A stretch of DNA of 64,000 nt from Brevundimonas sp. EYE_349 (GCF_023147505.1 NZ_JAHXPB010000004.1:124001-188000); one strand, 5' to 3'. Shown: positions 34,816-47,087, counted from the first letter of the stretch. Translations and numbers: made by a program. Notes: a model not told the origin generated them from the letters alone.

Positions 34816-35310
34816 TTAATGGGCGCCGTGATCCATGCCTGCCATGGCCGGCTGACGCACCTTGGCCTGAACCGTCACGGGCGCGGCGTCGGCGAAGGTC
34901 AGGGTCAGGGGGACGGTTTCGCCGGCGACCAACGGCGCAGTCAACTCCATGAGCATCAGGTGGTTTCCACCGGGCGCCAGGGCGACCGCTTCGCCCGCCG
35001 GCAGCGGCAGGCCCTGGCCCATTTCGCCCATGGTCATCACGCCGTTCTCGGTCTTCATCTCGTGAACCTGCAGCATCCCCGCGCGCGGTGTGGAGCCGCC
35101 GGTCAGTCGGTCGTCGGTCGCCGCGGTCAGGGTGATGTAGCAGCCGCCCGCCTTGGCGCCGTTCGGAGACGGACGGCACCAGGCGTCGGCGGCGACCACT
35201 GCCGCGGCCTGGCCCGCATCGGCGGGCGTCCTGGCCGGCTGCGACGGATTGCAGGCGCTCAGCACCAGAAGGAGGACGGGCGCGGCGGCCAGGGCGGATT
35301 TGATCTTCAT
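34816..35310 (-). CDS. Copper chaperone PCu(A)C family lipoprotein
   Basis: This 164-residue predicted lipoprotein (lipobox LSAC) belongs to the PCuAC family, which binds Cu(I) in the periplasm and delivers it to cytochrome oxidase. The motif is H-x-M near VHEMKTENGVMTMGEM and then GGNHLMLME further on, matching the known H(M)x10Mx21HxM pattern. The C-terminal tail AMAGMDHGAH adds methionine and histidine ligands. It lies 12 bases after the PepSY-TM gene on the same strand. Confidence 0.88.
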   Translation of the reverse strand: MKIKSALAAAPVLLLVLSACNPSQPARTPADAGQAAAVVAADAWCRPSPNGAKAGGCYITLTAATDDRLTGGSTPRAGMLQVHEMKTENGVMTMGEMGQGLPLPAGEAVALAPGGNHLMLMELTAPLVAGETVPLTLTFADAAPVTVQAKVRQPAMAGMDHGAH

Positions 35311-35322
35311 TGTATGAGCCTT

Positions 35323-36714
35323 TCAGAAGGCGACGGGACGGCGCCGGATCATCGGTCGTAGCGCTCGATCGAGCAACACGGCCGCGACCAGGCTCAGTCC
35401 CGTCAGGGGATAGAGGATGGCGAGGGGAAGAACGATGCCCAAGACGGCGGCGCGCACGCGGGGGCCGGGCGGGGCGGGCGGGGCGCCCAGGCGGCGGCGC
35501 GACAGGTCGGGCGGCCGTCGCTTCCACCACATCACCAGGCCGCTGATCGCCAGCACCCACACGCCGATGCAGCCCAGCAGCATGACGATGCGGTTCGCCT
35601 GCCCGAACTGCGTGCCTTGATGGGTGTAGATGCCCAGTTCGATAGCCTTGGCGCCGGCCCCAAACTGGTCATAGCCGATGTCGCCCAGCACCCGGCCGGA
35701 CGCGCCGTCAATATAGAGGGAGCGGCTGTCCTGAACGCGGCGGGCTTGGGTCGTGACCGTATAGGCCGTGCCCTCGCTCGCCGGAATGTTGATCGCATAG
35801 GGGCGCGCCAAGCCCGCCGCGTCGGCGGCGTGCATCACCTGCGTCAGGGCGCCGTGACCGGCGTGATCGTGCGTCATGACCATGCCCTCCATGGTCCAGC
35901 CGGCGCCGACCGGCGCGTCATGGTGCTGGGCGCGCTGCCAGGCCCCCGCGACCGGAGCGGGCGGCCGGCCCCAGCCGGTCTCCTTGACCCAGCCCATGAC
36001 GCGCTCGCCCCATACCGCCGACCACGGCATGCCCGTGACCGCCAGAAACAGCACAACCCCGCCGACGTAGAAACCTGTCAGGGCGTGCAGGTCACGCCAG
36101 AATGGCCGACGCCGGCTGTCGGTCGTCTGTGGCTTCAGGACCGCCACGGCGCGCCCTCTGGGCCACCATAGATAAAGACCCGTGGCGAACAGGATGATGG
36201 CCCAGCCGGCGACGATCTCGACCAGAATGTTGAACGGCCGACCGAGCAGGGTGAGGCTGTGCAGCTTCTTGATCAGTTCCATGACTCCGCCGGCCGGGAT
36301 CACGCCCGTCGCGCGCCCGGTATGGGGATCGACGAAGACGGTCTTCTGCGCCCCATCCGGCTGGTCCACACGCAGCCGAACGGCCTCGTCAGACCGAGCC
36401 GGCAAGACCAGATTGGCAACCCGTCCGCCGCCGGCGGCCGTCTCGGCACGGGCCGCCCAGGTCTCGGGCGCGGCCTGGGCCTGCCCGACCTGGCTCTGGG
36501 CAACCGGCGCGCGGATCATGTCGCGATAGACCAGGCCGTCGATCTCGTCCTTGAACAGATAGAGGCCGCCAGTCAGGGCCAGCAGCATCAGAACCGGCAT
36601 GACGAAGACGCCGGCGTAGAAATGCCATCGCCACACCGCGCGATAGGCGCCGGACAGGGCGTCCGGCTGGTCGGAACGCAGCGGCGGTGGCGCTGCGATC
36701 GTCTTGGAAGACAT
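35323..36714 (-). CDS. PepSY-associated TM domain protein
   Basis: This 463-residue inner-membrane protein has a PepSY_TM architecture: an N-terminal helix in WRWHFYAGVFVMPVLMLLALTGGLYLF, then PepSY-like periplasmic regions and further helices with FYVGGVVLFLAVTGMPWSAVWG. The family includes iron- and copper-linked reductases and siderophore-associated membrane proteins. ATG 36714 has AGGA upstream. Its neighbours (PCuAC chaperone and a DUF2946-like protein) favour a copper role. Confidence 0.85.
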   Translation of the reverse strand: MSSKTIAAPPPLRSDQPDALSGAYRAVWRWHFYAGVFVMPVLMLLALTGGLYLFKDEIDGLVYRDMIRAPVAQSQVGQAQAAPETWAARAETAAGGGRVANLVLPARSDEAVRLRVDQPDGAQKTVFVDPHTGRATGVIPAGGVMELIKKLHSLTLLGRPFNILVEIVAGWAIILFATGLYLWWPRGRAVAVLKPQTTDSRRRPFWRDLHALTGFYVGGVVLFLAVTGMPWSAVWGERVMGWVKETGWGRPPAPVAGAWQRAQHHDAPVGAGWTMEGMVMTHDHAGHGALTQVMHAADAAGLARPYAINIPASEGTAYTVTTQARRVQDSRSLYIDGASGRVLGDIGYDQFGAGAKAIELGIYTHQGTQFGQANRIVMLLGCIGVWVLAISGLVMWWKRRPPDLSRRRLGAPPAPPGPRVRAAVLGIVLPLAILYPLTGLSLVAAVLLDRALRPMIRRRPVAF

Positions 36715-36782
36715 GGGAATCCTGAAGTTCAGGGCAAACACGTCGCGCAGGATTCAAACCGGCGCGGGCTGGCAGTCTGGAT

Positions 36783-37169
36783 TCAGGGGTGGGGCGGCGC
36801 GGTGGACGGCGGGCGTGGCGGAGCCCGCGCGGGCGGCGGCGCGCCGACGCTTACAGGTGCGTAAACTACGGTCTCGACCGTGCGGATGATCGTTGCAGGC
36901 TGGGGCGCGGGCGGGCAGGGCAGGGCGGCGACAGGCGGGGTGACGCAGGCGGCGCACTTGGCCCCGACGTGCTTGTTGATCGGCCCGTCCATGCCGCCCG
37001 ACTGGATCGTCTGCGGTCCCTCGGCGGAGCAGATGACCAGCGGATGGCCCGGCTGGACGGCCGCCAACGCCGCGAACGGCAGCAGCGCGCCGATCACGAG
37101 CGCGAACACCGCCGCCAGGAAGGCCAGCGATTTCGCAGTCGACCAGTTGTCGGCCTGGGATCGGGTCAC
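36783..37169 (-). CDS. DUF2946-like small exported protein
   Basis: This 128-residue protein has one N-terminal membrane helix (LAFLAAVFALVIGALLPFAALA) and a pattern like DUF2946: GHPLVICSAEGPQTI followed by CAACVTPP. The C-terminus is a long proline/alanine tail. A GTG at 37169 is the probable start. It precedes the PepSY-TM and PCuAC genes by 68 bases, forming a likely three-gene metal-handling operon; I infer copper from the family's usual neighbours. Confidence 0.65.
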   Translation of the reverse strand: MTRSQADNWSTAKSLAFLAAVFALVIGALLPFAALAAVQPGHPLVICSAEGPQTIQSGGMDGPINKHVGAKCAACVTPPVAALPCPPAPQPATIIRTVETVVYAPVSVGAPPPARAPPRPPSTAPPHP

Positions 37170-37205
37170 GCTTCGCCTCTACGGCCTTTCGACCGTCAGC
37201 GAAAG

Positions 37206-37814
37206 TTAAAGCTCTCCACGCGCCGCCTGGCGCGGGCTGAACTTGGGCGCGGGAGCCAGTCGCATGACCTCGCCCTGATAGCGTTCGTCGTCGCCTGCGA
37301 CTGCAAAAGGCAAGGCGTCGGCGCAGGCCTGCAGCATGGCGTTCAACCACGGCTGTTCGGCCTTGTGGAAGTCGCCCAGCACATGCGGCATGACCAGCTC
37401 CTTCTCGCCGGGATGGCCGATGCCCATGCGGGCGCGACGGAAGTCGGCGCCCAGATGGCTGATCAGGCTGCGGATACCATTTTGCCCCGCCGCGCCGCCG
37501 CCCGTCTTCATACGGAAACGGCCGGGCGCCAGGTCGATTTCGTCGTGGAAGACGATGATATCGCTAGGCTTGATCTTGTAGAAGCGCGCGGCCTCGCCGA
37601 CCGCCCGGCCGCTCTCGTTCATATAGGTCTGGGGCTTCATCAGCAGGATCTTTGTCCCCTCGACGTCCCCCTCGGCGATGATCGACTGGAACTTGGCCCG
37701 CTCAGGCCCGAACCGCCACCGCCGCGAGATCTCGTCGGCGGCCATGAAGCCGATGTTGTGCCGGTTCTTCTCATATTTGGCGCCAGGGTTTCCCAGGCCT
37801 GCGATGATGATCAT
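37206..37814 (-). CDS. pth: Peptidyl-tRNA hydrolase
   Basis: Pth releases peptides from stalled peptidyl-tRNA. The 202-residue protein has the catalytic asparagine in AGLGNPG, the histidine in NRHNIGF, the aspartate in FHDEIDLAPG and the later NGIRSL asparagine. rplY lies 87 bases upstream, separated by an intrinsic terminator, which is the standard neighbour pair in many bacteria. Confidence 0.96.
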   Translation of the reverse strand: MIIIAGLGNPGAKYEKNRHNIGFMAADEISRRWRFGPERAKFQSIIAEGDVEGTKILLMKPQTYMNESGRAVGEAARFYKIKPSDIIVFHDEIDLAPGRFRMKTGGGAAGQNGIRSLISHLGADFRRARMGIGHPGEKELVMPHVLGDFHKAEQPWLNAMLQACADALPFAVAGDDERYQGEVMRLAPAPKFSPRQAARGEL

Positions 37815-37841
37815 GGCGTTCTCATGCCTCGCGCCAGGCCC

Positions 37842-37876
37842 AAAGAAAAGCCCCGCCGCGGCGAGCCGGGCGGGGC
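37842..37876 (-). terminator. Terminator after rplY
   Basis: Arms GCCCCGCC (37850-37857) and GGCGGGGC (37869-37876) form an 8-bp stem. On the minus strand it is followed by TTTTCTTTG, so it should end or attenuate transcription between rplY and pth. Confidence 0.75.
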
Positions 37877-37901
37877 GTGATCTAGTCGAAGCGACGAAGG
37901 T

Positions 37902-38534
37902 TTAGCCTTCGGTCTTCTCGACCGGCGCGGCCTCGGCGTCGGCGGCTTCGTCGGCGGCGGCCGACAGGGCGGCCGAGGAGACCTTGATCGTGGCGATCAC
38001 GAAGTCGCGGTCGGTGATGGTGGCTTCCGCGCCCTTGGGCAGGGTGATGTCCGAGATGCGAATCGTGTCGCCCATCTGCGACTTGGCCAGGTCGACGACC
38101 AGTTCTTCCGGGATCTGGTCGGCACGGACCAGGATTTCGACGGCGTGACGGACGACTTCCAGCGAACCGCCCTGACGAGCGAAGGGCGCTTCGTCGGCGT
38201 TCAGGAAGTGCACCGGAACCTCGATCTTGACCGGGGCCTTCTCATCGACGCGCATCAGGTCGAAGTGCAGGGGGCGGTCCGACACTGGGTCGAACTGCAC
38301 GTCCTTGGCGATGACCGGCTGGGTCTCTTCGCCATACTTCAGCGTCACCAGGTGGCCGAGCAGCTTGCCGGTGTAGAGCGACTTGCGGAAGTCCTTCTCG
38401 TTCACCGAAATGGCGACGGGGGCCTTGTCGCCGCCGTAAAGGACGCCCGGCACGAAACCCGCGCGACGCGCAGCGCGAGCGCCGCCGGTGCCGACGCCAT
38501 CGCGGACGTCCACGTTCAGAATGATCTCGGCCAT
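37902..38534 (-). CDS. rplY: 50S ribosomal protein L25 (Ctc-type)
   Basis: This 210-residue long-form L25 binds 5S rRNA. The N-terminal L25 domain begins AEIILNVDVRDGVGTGGARAARR and includes GFVPGVLYGG. The Ctc-type C-terminal beta domain follows, with RADQIPEELVVDL. The tail is acidic and alanine-rich. The start at 38534 excludes a 21-residue non-conserved ORF extension. Confidence 0.95.
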   Translation of the reverse strand: MAEIILNVDVRDGVGTGGARAARRAGFVPGVLYGGDKAPVAISVNEKDFRKSLYTGKLLGHLVTLKYGEETQPVIAKDVQFDPVSDRPLHFDLMRVDEKAPVKIEVPVHFLNADEAPFARQGGSLEVVRHAVEILVRADQIPEELVVDLAKSQMGDTIRISDITLPKGAEATITDRDFVIATIKVSSAALSAAADEAADAEAAPVEKTEG

Positions 38535-38666
38535 GTGGCTCGCCTCAACAACAACAGAAACGCCGCGCCAACCCTGGGCCCGCGCGGCGGGGGTCATGAA
38601 CCCTCGAATTCAAGAGCGCGGGCTATTACACGCATCGAACCGATGGCGCAACCTTCAAAGGCGCGC

Positions 38667-40955
<2,289 letters not shown>

Positions 40956-41103
40956 TAGCGCTCTCCTTTGAGACAATCTGGCCTAGAATTCTAAATAAAC
41001 CGTGCGGTGACGCTTGAATGGGGCGCCGCCCTGTCGAAGCGCCGTCACAAAATCCGTGCAAGGATCGGATGTCGCCGTGCATTTTTGAGGTCGCCGCCCC
41101 TCC

Positions 41104-42501
41104 ATGCCTTATGAAATCTCGCCCTCTCCCGTCGCGCCGGTGTCCTCGTCGCGTCTGTGGACCGTGGGCGCCAGCATCGGCGTCGCCATTCTGATCCTGG
41201 TGGTGCTGGCGATCCTGCATCCCGAACTGGCGGACTGGCTGCTGGGCGGGGCGGTGATCGTGGCGGCGTCGGCCTGGTTGCTGAACATGCCGGGCGCGGC
41301 CGACGCCGCCCCGTCCGCCCTAGACGGGGCGACCGCCGATGCGACGACCGATGCGGTCGCCGGCGAACTGCTTGATCGGGTGTTCGAAGCGCTGGACGAT
41401 CCGGTGCTGGTGGTCAGCGGCGGCGAGCCGGACGATATCGCGGGCCGACGTATCGTCATGGCCAATAACGCTGCGCGCGACCTGTTGCGCATCCAGCGAC
41501 AGGGTGCGCTGCTGGTCCAGGTCATCCGCGAGCCCGGCGTGCTGGAGGCGGTAGACGAGGCCCTGTTCGGCGGCGCCACGCGCACCACCGACTACACCAC
41601 CGGCGGCCAGAGGGATCGGCGTTGGCGGGCCTGGACCCGGCCGCTGTCGGTCGCCGACGGCGTGGCGCCCGGGGGCGAGATGGCGCTGCTGATCCTGCGC
41701 GACGAGACGGATGCGCGGCGAACCGAGATGATGCGGGTCGATTTCCTGGCCAACGCCAGCCACGAACTGCGCACGCCGCTGGCCTCGCTGAGCGGCTTCA
41801 TCGAGACGCTGAAGGGGCACGCGCGCGACGACGTGGCGGCGCGCGACCGCTTCCTGGACATCATGTCGGCGCAGGCGGATCGGATGGGGCGGCTGGTCGC
41901 CGACCTGCTTTCGCTCAGTCGCATTGAATTGAATGAACATATCCCGCCGTCCGGTCGTGTCGATCTGGACCGGGCCGCGTCCGACGTGGTGGACGCCATC
42001 AGCGTCCTGACGCGCGAAAAGGAAATCGCCATCGCCTTGGACCAAGGAGAGGCGCGGGCCTCGGTCAGCGGCGACCGTGACGAGATTCTCCAGGTGGTCC
42101 AGAATCTTTTGGACAACGCCGTCAAATATTCGTCACGCAACGGCACGGTCGAGATTTCCGTTCGGTCCGACCTGTCATTCGACGAGGCCTGGGCTTCGCG
42201 GATGCCGGGAGCCACGCGCCTGCCGCTGGTAACGCCCGATCGGACGGCGGGCGTTCTGTATGCCGCCGTCACGGTGCGCGATCACGGGCCGGGGATGGCG
42301 CGCGAACACCTGCCGCGCCTGACCGAGCGCTTCTATCGCGTCGAGGGGCAGAAGAGCGGCGAACGCCAGGGCACGGGCCTTGGGTTGGCCATCGTCAAAC
42401 ATATCATGAACCGCCACCAGGGCGGCTTGGTGGTGGAAAGCGCGCCAGGGATGGGCGCGGCCTTCACCGCCTGGTTCCCTCAACCGGGCGAGCGGCGCTA
42501 G
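41104..42501 (+). CDS. phoR: Phosphate regulon sensor kinase PhoR
   Basis: PhoR is a 465-residue membrane kinase that phosphorylates PhoB when phosphate is scarce. Two helices lie near residues 20-65, a PAS-like region follows, and then HisKA with NASHELRTPLASLSGF and ATPase motifs NLLDNAVKYS and GTGLGLAIVKH. It is first in the Pho cluster and 153 bases before pstC. The identification combines architecture with the adjacent pst and phoUB genes. Confidence 0.93.
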   Translation: MPYEISPSPVAPVSSSRLWTVGASIGVAILILVVLAILHPELADWLLGGAVIVAASAWLLNMPGAADAAPSALDGATADATTDAVAGELLDRVFEALDDPVLVVSGGEPDDIAGRRIVMANNAARDLLRIQRQGALLVQVIREPGVLEAVDEALFGGATRTTDYTTGGQRDRRWRAWTRPLSVADGVAPGGEMALLILRDETDARRTEMMRVDFLANASHELRTPLASLSGFIETLKGHARDDVAARDRFLDIMSAQADRMGRLVADLLSLSRIELNEHIPPSGRVDLDRAASDVVDAISVLTREKEIAIALDQGEARASVSGDRDEILQVVQNLLDNAVKYSSRNGTVEISVRSDLSFDEAWASRMPGATRLPLVTPDRTAGVLYAAVTVRDHGPGMAREHLPRLTERFYRVEGQKSGERQGTGLGLAIVKHIMNRHQGGLVVESAPGMGAAFTAWFPQPGERR

Positions 42502-42532
42502 GTCCTGTCGGCGGCGATGGGGGGAACCTTCG

Positions 42533-42551
42533 CTGTCACCCAACTGTCATC
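42533..42551 (+). promoter_or_regulatory. Pho box upstream of pstC
   Basis: Two direct repeats CTGTCAC (42533-42539) and CTGTCAT (42544-42550) are spaced 11 bases apart start to start with CCAA between. This is the classical PhoB-binding pattern. It lies 104 bases before the pstC start, between phoR and pstC, so PhoB should activate pstCAB-phoUB when phosphate is low. Confidence 0.88.
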
Positions 42552-42654
42552 GACCCGTCTTAATCCGCTGACCATTCGCAGGCAGTAGTCGCGCCGCGTC
42601 GGTCCAGGTGTTCAGGGCCGCACGCCGATTCGCGCGCGTCGCTTCGGACTTCGA

Positions 42655-44085
42655 ATGATCTGGATTTATCTGCTGATCCTCATGGCGCTGAGCGCGACCG
42701 CCTTTCTAGGCGGTCGAGAGCTGGCGCGTCGCCGCGCGATCGGCGCCAAACCGCATTCGCGCCCAGGCCAGCATGGCGCCTACGCCCTGATCTGGGTGGC
42801 CGCGCCGGCGCTGCTGGTGCTGGTCCTGGCCTCGGTTTTTTCAGCGCCGCTGCAACGTCAGCTGACGGCCTCGGGCACGCCTGAAGCGGTCGCCTCCTTG
42901 GATCATTTCCGCCGCGACGCCTTCTTCGCCGACGCCTATCGCGTTGGCCGCGGCGAGGCCGCCCTGCAGATCTGGGAGCGCCCGCTGGCCGAACAACTGC
43001 CGGTCGAGGCGCGTCGGATGGTCCGTATCGAGCGCACCCTGTCCTGGGGCGGGGGCGCCGCCGCTATCCTGGCCGCCATCTTGGGCGGTCTGTTCGCCCT
43101 AACCCAGATCAAGCCGAAGACCCGCGCGCGCAACCGTGTCGAGGGCTGGATCTATGGCGCCCTGTTCGTGTGCTCGGCCATCGCGGTCCTGACGACGCTG
43201 GGCATCATCGCCTCCCTGGCCTTCGACAGCTTCCGCTTCTTCCAGAAGGTGCCGGTTCTCGACTTCCTGTTTGGCACGCAATGGAGCCCGCAGATCGCGA
43301 TCCGCGCCGATCAGGTGGGGTCGTCGGGGGCCTTCGGCGCCGTGCCGCTGTTCGCTGGCACACTGCTGATCATGGTGATCGCGATGTGCGTGGCCGCGCC
43401 CATCGGCCTGCTGTCGGCCATCTATCTGTCGGAATACGCCAGCCGCACGACCCGCGCGGTCATCAAGCCGCTGCTGGAAATTTTGGCCGGGGTGCCGACG
43501 GTCGTTTACGGCTTCTTCGCCGCCCTGACCGTGGGGCCGCTCCTGCGCGTCATGTTCAACGAGATCGGCCTGTTCCTGATCGGCGGGCCGCTGGACGGAC
43601 TGGGCCGGTATCTGGCGCTGGTGCAGAACCAGATGGCCCTGACCGCCGGCGCCGTGATGGGCATCATGCTCATTCCCTTCGTGTCATCCCTGTCCGACGA
43701 CATCTTGAACGCCGTGCCGCAGAGCCTGCGCGACGGTTCGTTCGCCATGGGCGCCACCAAGTCCGAGACGGTCAAGCGCGTGCTGCTGCCCGCCGCCCTG
43801 CCGGGCATCGCCGGCGCCCTGCTGCTGGCCGTGTCGCGCGCCATCGGCGAGACGATGATCGTGACCATGGCGGCGGGCCTGGCCGCCAACTTGACCTTCA
43901 ATCCGCTGGATACGGTGACCACCGTCACGGTGCAGATCGTGACCCTGTTGACCGGGGACCAGGAGTTCAACAGCGCCAAGACCCTGTCGGCCTTCGGCCT
44001 GGGCCTGACCCTGTTCCTGGTGACGCTGGCGCTGAACATCATCGCCCACCGGATCGTCCAGACCTATCGGGAACAATATGACTGA
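42655..44085 (+). CDS. pstC: Phosphate ABC transporter permease PstC
   Basis: PstC is one of the two membrane subunits of the high-affinity phosphate importer. The 476-residue form is longer than the Escherichia coli protein: an N-terminal region with two helices and a soluble segment (about 1-170, DUF3708-like) precedes the standard permease. The EAA-type motif MGATKSETVKRVLLPAALPGI and the helix GETMIVTMAAGLAANLTFNP are clear. pstA begins 8 bases before its stop codon. Confidence 0.95.
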   Translation: MIWIYLLILMALSATAFLGGRELARRRAIGAKPHSRPGQHGAYALIWVAAPALLVLVLASVFSAPLQRQLTASGTPEAVASLDHFRRDAFFADAYRVGRGEAALQIWERPLAEQLPVEARRMVRIERTLSWGGGAAAILAAILGGLFALTQIKPKTRARNRVEGWIYGALFVCSAIAVLTTLGIIASLAFDSFRFFQKVPVLDFLFGTQWSPQIAIRADQVGSSGAFGAVPLFAGTLLIMVIAMCVAAPIGLLSAIYLSEYASRTTRAVIKPLLEILAGVPTVVYGFFAALTVGPLLRVMFNEIGLFLIGGPLDGLGRYLALVQNQMALTAGAVMGIMLIPFVSSLSDDILNAVPQSLRDGSFAMGATKSETVKRVLLPAALPGIAGALLLAVSRAIGETMIVTMAAGLAANLTFNPLDTVTTVTVQIVTLLTGDQEFNSAKTLSAFGLGLTLFLVTLALNIIAHRIVQTYREQYD

Positions 44086-45382
44086 CGCGACCCCCGATCG
44101 GATCGACGGCGCTTCCGCCAACGGGCGGCTGGAGCGTCTGCGTGCGGGGCTCAAGCGCCGCCACGCCAAGGAAACGCGCTTCAAATGGTATGGCCGCCTG
44201 GCTATCGCGGCCGCCATGCTGTTCCTGGCGATCCTGCTGGTCCGTATCGTCGAACAGGGCCATACGGCCTTCTACGCCCACACGGTGACGGTGCCGGTCT
44301 ATATGGACCCCGCCCGCATCGACCGCGCCTATCCGCAGGGCTCCAACTTCGAGCAGATGGCGGCCGAGCAGCAGCTTCAGCGGATGGGCGTCGCCGACGA
44401 TGCGGCCGCAACAAAGGCCGGCCAGATGAAGCGGTTGTTCTCGTCGGAGCTGAAGTTCGTCGCCGCCGATCTGGTCGCCAAGCGCGCCGAGGTCATCGGC
44501 GAGACCGTGCCCTTGGCCGTGCCGCTGTCGGATGACGCCGACCTTTATCTGAAGGGCGAAATCTCCAAGGCCACGCCGGAGGATCAGCGCCGTCTGTCCG
44601 ATCAGCAGATCGCCTGGCTGGACAAGATGAAGGCCGATGGCGTCATCGGCGCCCACTTCAACACCGCCCTGTTCACCAATGGCGATTCCACCCAACCCGA
44701 GCTGGCCGGGGTGCTGGGCGCCGTGGTCGGTTCGGCGCTGATGCTGCTGGTCACGGCCCTGATCGCCATTCCGCTGGGCGTCGGCGCCGCCATCTGGCTG
44801 GAAGAGTTCGCGCCCAAGAACAAGCTGACCGACATCATCGAGGTCAACATCAACAACCTCGCGGCCGTGCCGTCGATCGTCTATGGCCTCTTGGGTCTGG
44901 CCCTGTTCATCAACTGGATGCACCTGCCGCGCGCCAGCCCCATCGTGGGCGGTCTGGTTCTGGCCCTGATGGCCTTGCCGACTCTGGTCATCGCCACCCG
45001 TTCGGCGCTGAAGGCCGTGCCGCCCTCGATCCGCGAGGCGGCCCTGGCCATGGGCGCGTCCAAGACCCAGACGGTGTTCAGCCACGTCCTGCCGCTGGCC
45101 ATGCCCGGCGTCATGACCGGCGCCATCATCTCCATGGCCCACGCCTTGGGCGAGACAGCGCCGCTGCTGCTGATCGGCATGGTCAGCTTCGTGCCGGGCG
45201 TGCCGCACGCCATCGACCAGCCCGTCGGCGCCCTGCCGTCGCTGATCTACATCTGGGAGAACGCCTCGGAGCGGGCCTTCCACGAACGCACCGCCGCGGC
45301 GATCATCGTCCTGCTGGTCTTCATGATCATCATGAACGCGGCGGCCATCATCCTGAGGCGGCGCTTCGAGCGTCGGTGGTAA
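44078..45382 (+). CDS. pstA: Phosphate ABC transporter permease PstA
   Basis: The 434-residue protein contains an N-terminal helix and a periplasmic DUF3333-like domain of roughly 170 residues ([20 protein letters not shown] region, given here partly) before the permease core. EAA motif [21 protein letters not shown] and [17 protein letters not shown] confirm the family. The first 8 bases overlap pstC, implying translational coupling. Confidence 0.95.
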   Translation: MTDATPDRIDGASANGRLERLRAGLKRRHAKETRFKWYGRLAIAAAMLFLAILLVRIVEQGHTAFYAHTVTVPVYMDPARIDRAYPQGSNFEQMAAEQQLQRMGVADDAAATKAGQMKRLFSSELKFVAADLVAKRAEVIGETVPLAVPLSDDADLYLKGEISKATPEDQRRLSDQQIAWLDKMKADGVIGAHFNTALFTNGDSTQPELAGVLGAVVGSALMLLVTALIAIPLGVGAAIWLEEFAPKNKLTDIIEVNINNLAAVPSIVYGLLGLALFINWMHLPRASPIVGGLVLALMALPTLVIATRSALKAVPPSIREAALAMGASKTQTVFSHVLPLAMPGVMTGAIISMAHALGETAPLLLIGMVSFVPGVPHAIDQPVGALPSLIYIWENASERAFHERTAAAIIVLLVFMIIMNAAAIILRRRFERRW

Positions 45383-45386
45383 GAGA

Positions 45387-46337
45387 ATGAAATTCCGTAT
45401 TTTCCGCTCCGCCGAGGACCAGACGGGCGCAGGGCCGGTCGATCCGACCCAGACGCCGCGCATGGGCGGGCAGGTCCTGCCCGAGGTCGCGCCGGCGTCC
45501 GACGCCGCGCCGACGAACTTGCGAGCCGAAGACGCCGCGCCTGTGACAGGCCCGACCGCCGTCGACACGCCGCCGACGGGACCGATCAAGATCGCCGCGC
45601 GCGACGTCTCGGTCTTCTATGAAGGCAAGCAGGCGCTTTACGACGTCTCGCTGGACATCCCGGACAAGACCGTCACGGCCCTGATCGGCCCGTCGGGCTG
45701 CGGCAAGTCGACCTTCCTGCGGACAATGAACCGCATGAACGACACCATCGCCGGGGCCCGCGTCACCGGGCGGATCGCGATGGACGACGAGGACATCAAC
45801 GACCGCGCCATCGACCCCGTGCTGCTGCGCGCCCGGGTCGGGATGGTGTTCCAGCGCCCGAACCCCTTCCCCAAGTCGATCTACGAAAACGTCGCCTACG
45901 GACCCAAGATTCACGGCCTGGTTTCGTCCAAGTCCGAAATGGACGGCGTGGTCGAAAGCGCCCTGAAGCGCGCGGGTCTGTGGGACGAGGTGGCCGACCG
46001 CCTGCAATCCTCGGCCATGGGCCTGTCGGGTGGTCAGCAGCAGCGTCTGGTCATCGCCCGCGCCATCGCCGTGAACCCCGAAGTGATCCTGATGGACGAG
46101 CCCTGCTCGGCCCTGGACCCCATCGCCACGGCGCGGATCGAGGAATTGATCGACGAACTGCGCGAGCGGTTCTGCATCGTCATCGTCACCCACTCGATGG
46201 CCCAGGCCGCGCGAGTGTCGCAACGCACCGCCTTCTTCCACATGGGCCGTCTGGTCGAGACGGGCGACACCGAAGACATCTTCCAGAATCCGCGCGAACG
46301 GCGCACCCTCGACTACATCACGGGACGCTTCGGCTAA
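45387..46337 (+). CDS. pstB: Phosphate ABC transporter ATP-binding protein PstB
   Basis: PstB hydrolyses ATP to drive phosphate uptake. Motifs are Walker [10 protein letters not shown], signature LSGGQQQR and Walker [14 protein letters not shown]. The 316-residue protein is about 60 residues longer than usual: a proline/alanine-rich N-terminal stretch (residues 1-68) precedes [14 protein letters not shown]. Either this extension is real or the true start is internal; no better ribosome site is visible downstream. Confidence 0.94.
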   Translation: MKFRIFRSAEDQTGAGPVDPTQTPRMGGQVLPEVAPASDAAPTNLRAEDAAPVTGPTAVDTPPTGPIKIAARDVSVFYEGKQALYDVSLDIPDKTVTALIGPSGCGKSTFLRTMNRMNDTIAGARVTGRIAMDDEDINDRAIDPVLLRARVGMVFQRPNPFPKSIYENVAYGPKIHGLVSSKSEMDGVVESALKRAGLWDEVADRLQSSAMGLSGGQQQRLVIARAIAVNPEVILMDEPCSALDPIATARIEELIDELRERFCIVIVTHSMAQAARVSQRTAFFHMGRLVETGDTEDIFQNPRERRTLDYITGRFG

Positions 46338-46341
46338 TCCG

Positions 46342-47067
46342 ATGAACCAGCACACCGTCAAAGCCTATGGCGACGAACTGAACCAGATCACGGCCGAGGT
46401 CGCTCGCATGGGCGGCCTAGCCGAGGCCCAGGTCGCGGACGCCATCGATTCCGTCGCCCGGCGCGACATCGCCCTGGCGCGCGCGGTGGTCGAGCGTGAC
46501 CTGAAACTGGATGCGCTGCACCGGGATATCGAGAAGAAGGCCATTCGCCTGATCGCCTTGCGTCAGCCGGTCGCCAGCGACCTGCGTCGCACCCTGGGCG
46601 CCATGAAGATCGCCACCGATCTGGAACGCACAGGCGACCTGGCCAAGAACATCGCCAAGCGCGCCCTGATCTTGGCCGAGGGCGAGCCGATGCAGCCGCT
46701 CACGCGCTCCATCGAGCGTATGGGACGGTTGGTGTCGACCCGCCTGCGCGACGTGCTGGACGCCTACACCGCCTCCGAGTTGGATCGCGCCGTCGCCGTC
46801 TGGCAGACCGACGACGAGGTGGACGAGCACTATAACGCCCTGTTTCGCGAACTGCTGACCTACATGATGGGGGATCCGCGCACGATCGGCGCCTGCACCC
46901 ATCTGCTGTTCATGGCCAAGAACCTGGAGCGGATAGGGGACCACGCGACCAATATCGCCGAGACCGTCCACTACGAGATCACCGGCGACGACATCGTGGG
47001 CGAACGCCCGCGCGCCCAGCCCACGGCCGAGGATTCCGATCCGACGCCAAACCTTTCCACGCACTGA
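46342..47067 (+). CDS. phoU: Phosphate signalling protein PhoU
   Basis: PhoU is a 241-residue helical metal-binding protein linking PstSCAB activity to PhoR and keeping the regulon off when phosphate is plentiful. Two three-helix repeats are visible: the first includes MKIATDLERTGDLAKNIAKRA and the second MAKNLERIGDHATNIAE. The paired LERxGDxAxNIA motifs are the metal-binding signature. It follows pstB by 4 bases. Confidence 0.96.
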   Translation: MNQHTVKAYGDELNQITAEVARMGGLAEAQVADAIDSVARRDIALARAVVERDLKLDALHRDIEKKAIRLIALRQPVASDLRRTLGAMKIATDLERTGDLAKNIAKRALILAEGEPMQPLTRSIERMGRLVSTRLRDVLDAYTASELDRAVAVWQTDDEVDEHYNALFRELLTYMMGDPRTIGACTHLLFMAKNLERIGDHATNIAETVHYEITGDDIVGERPRAQPTAEDSDPTPNLSTH

Positions 47068-47087
47068 CCCGAGACCGGAGACCCGAC

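Noticed and set aside
44039-45589. 516-codon minus-strand ORF over pstA
   Set aside because: Antisense to a recognised permease; composition is a GC-frame shadow without family motifs.
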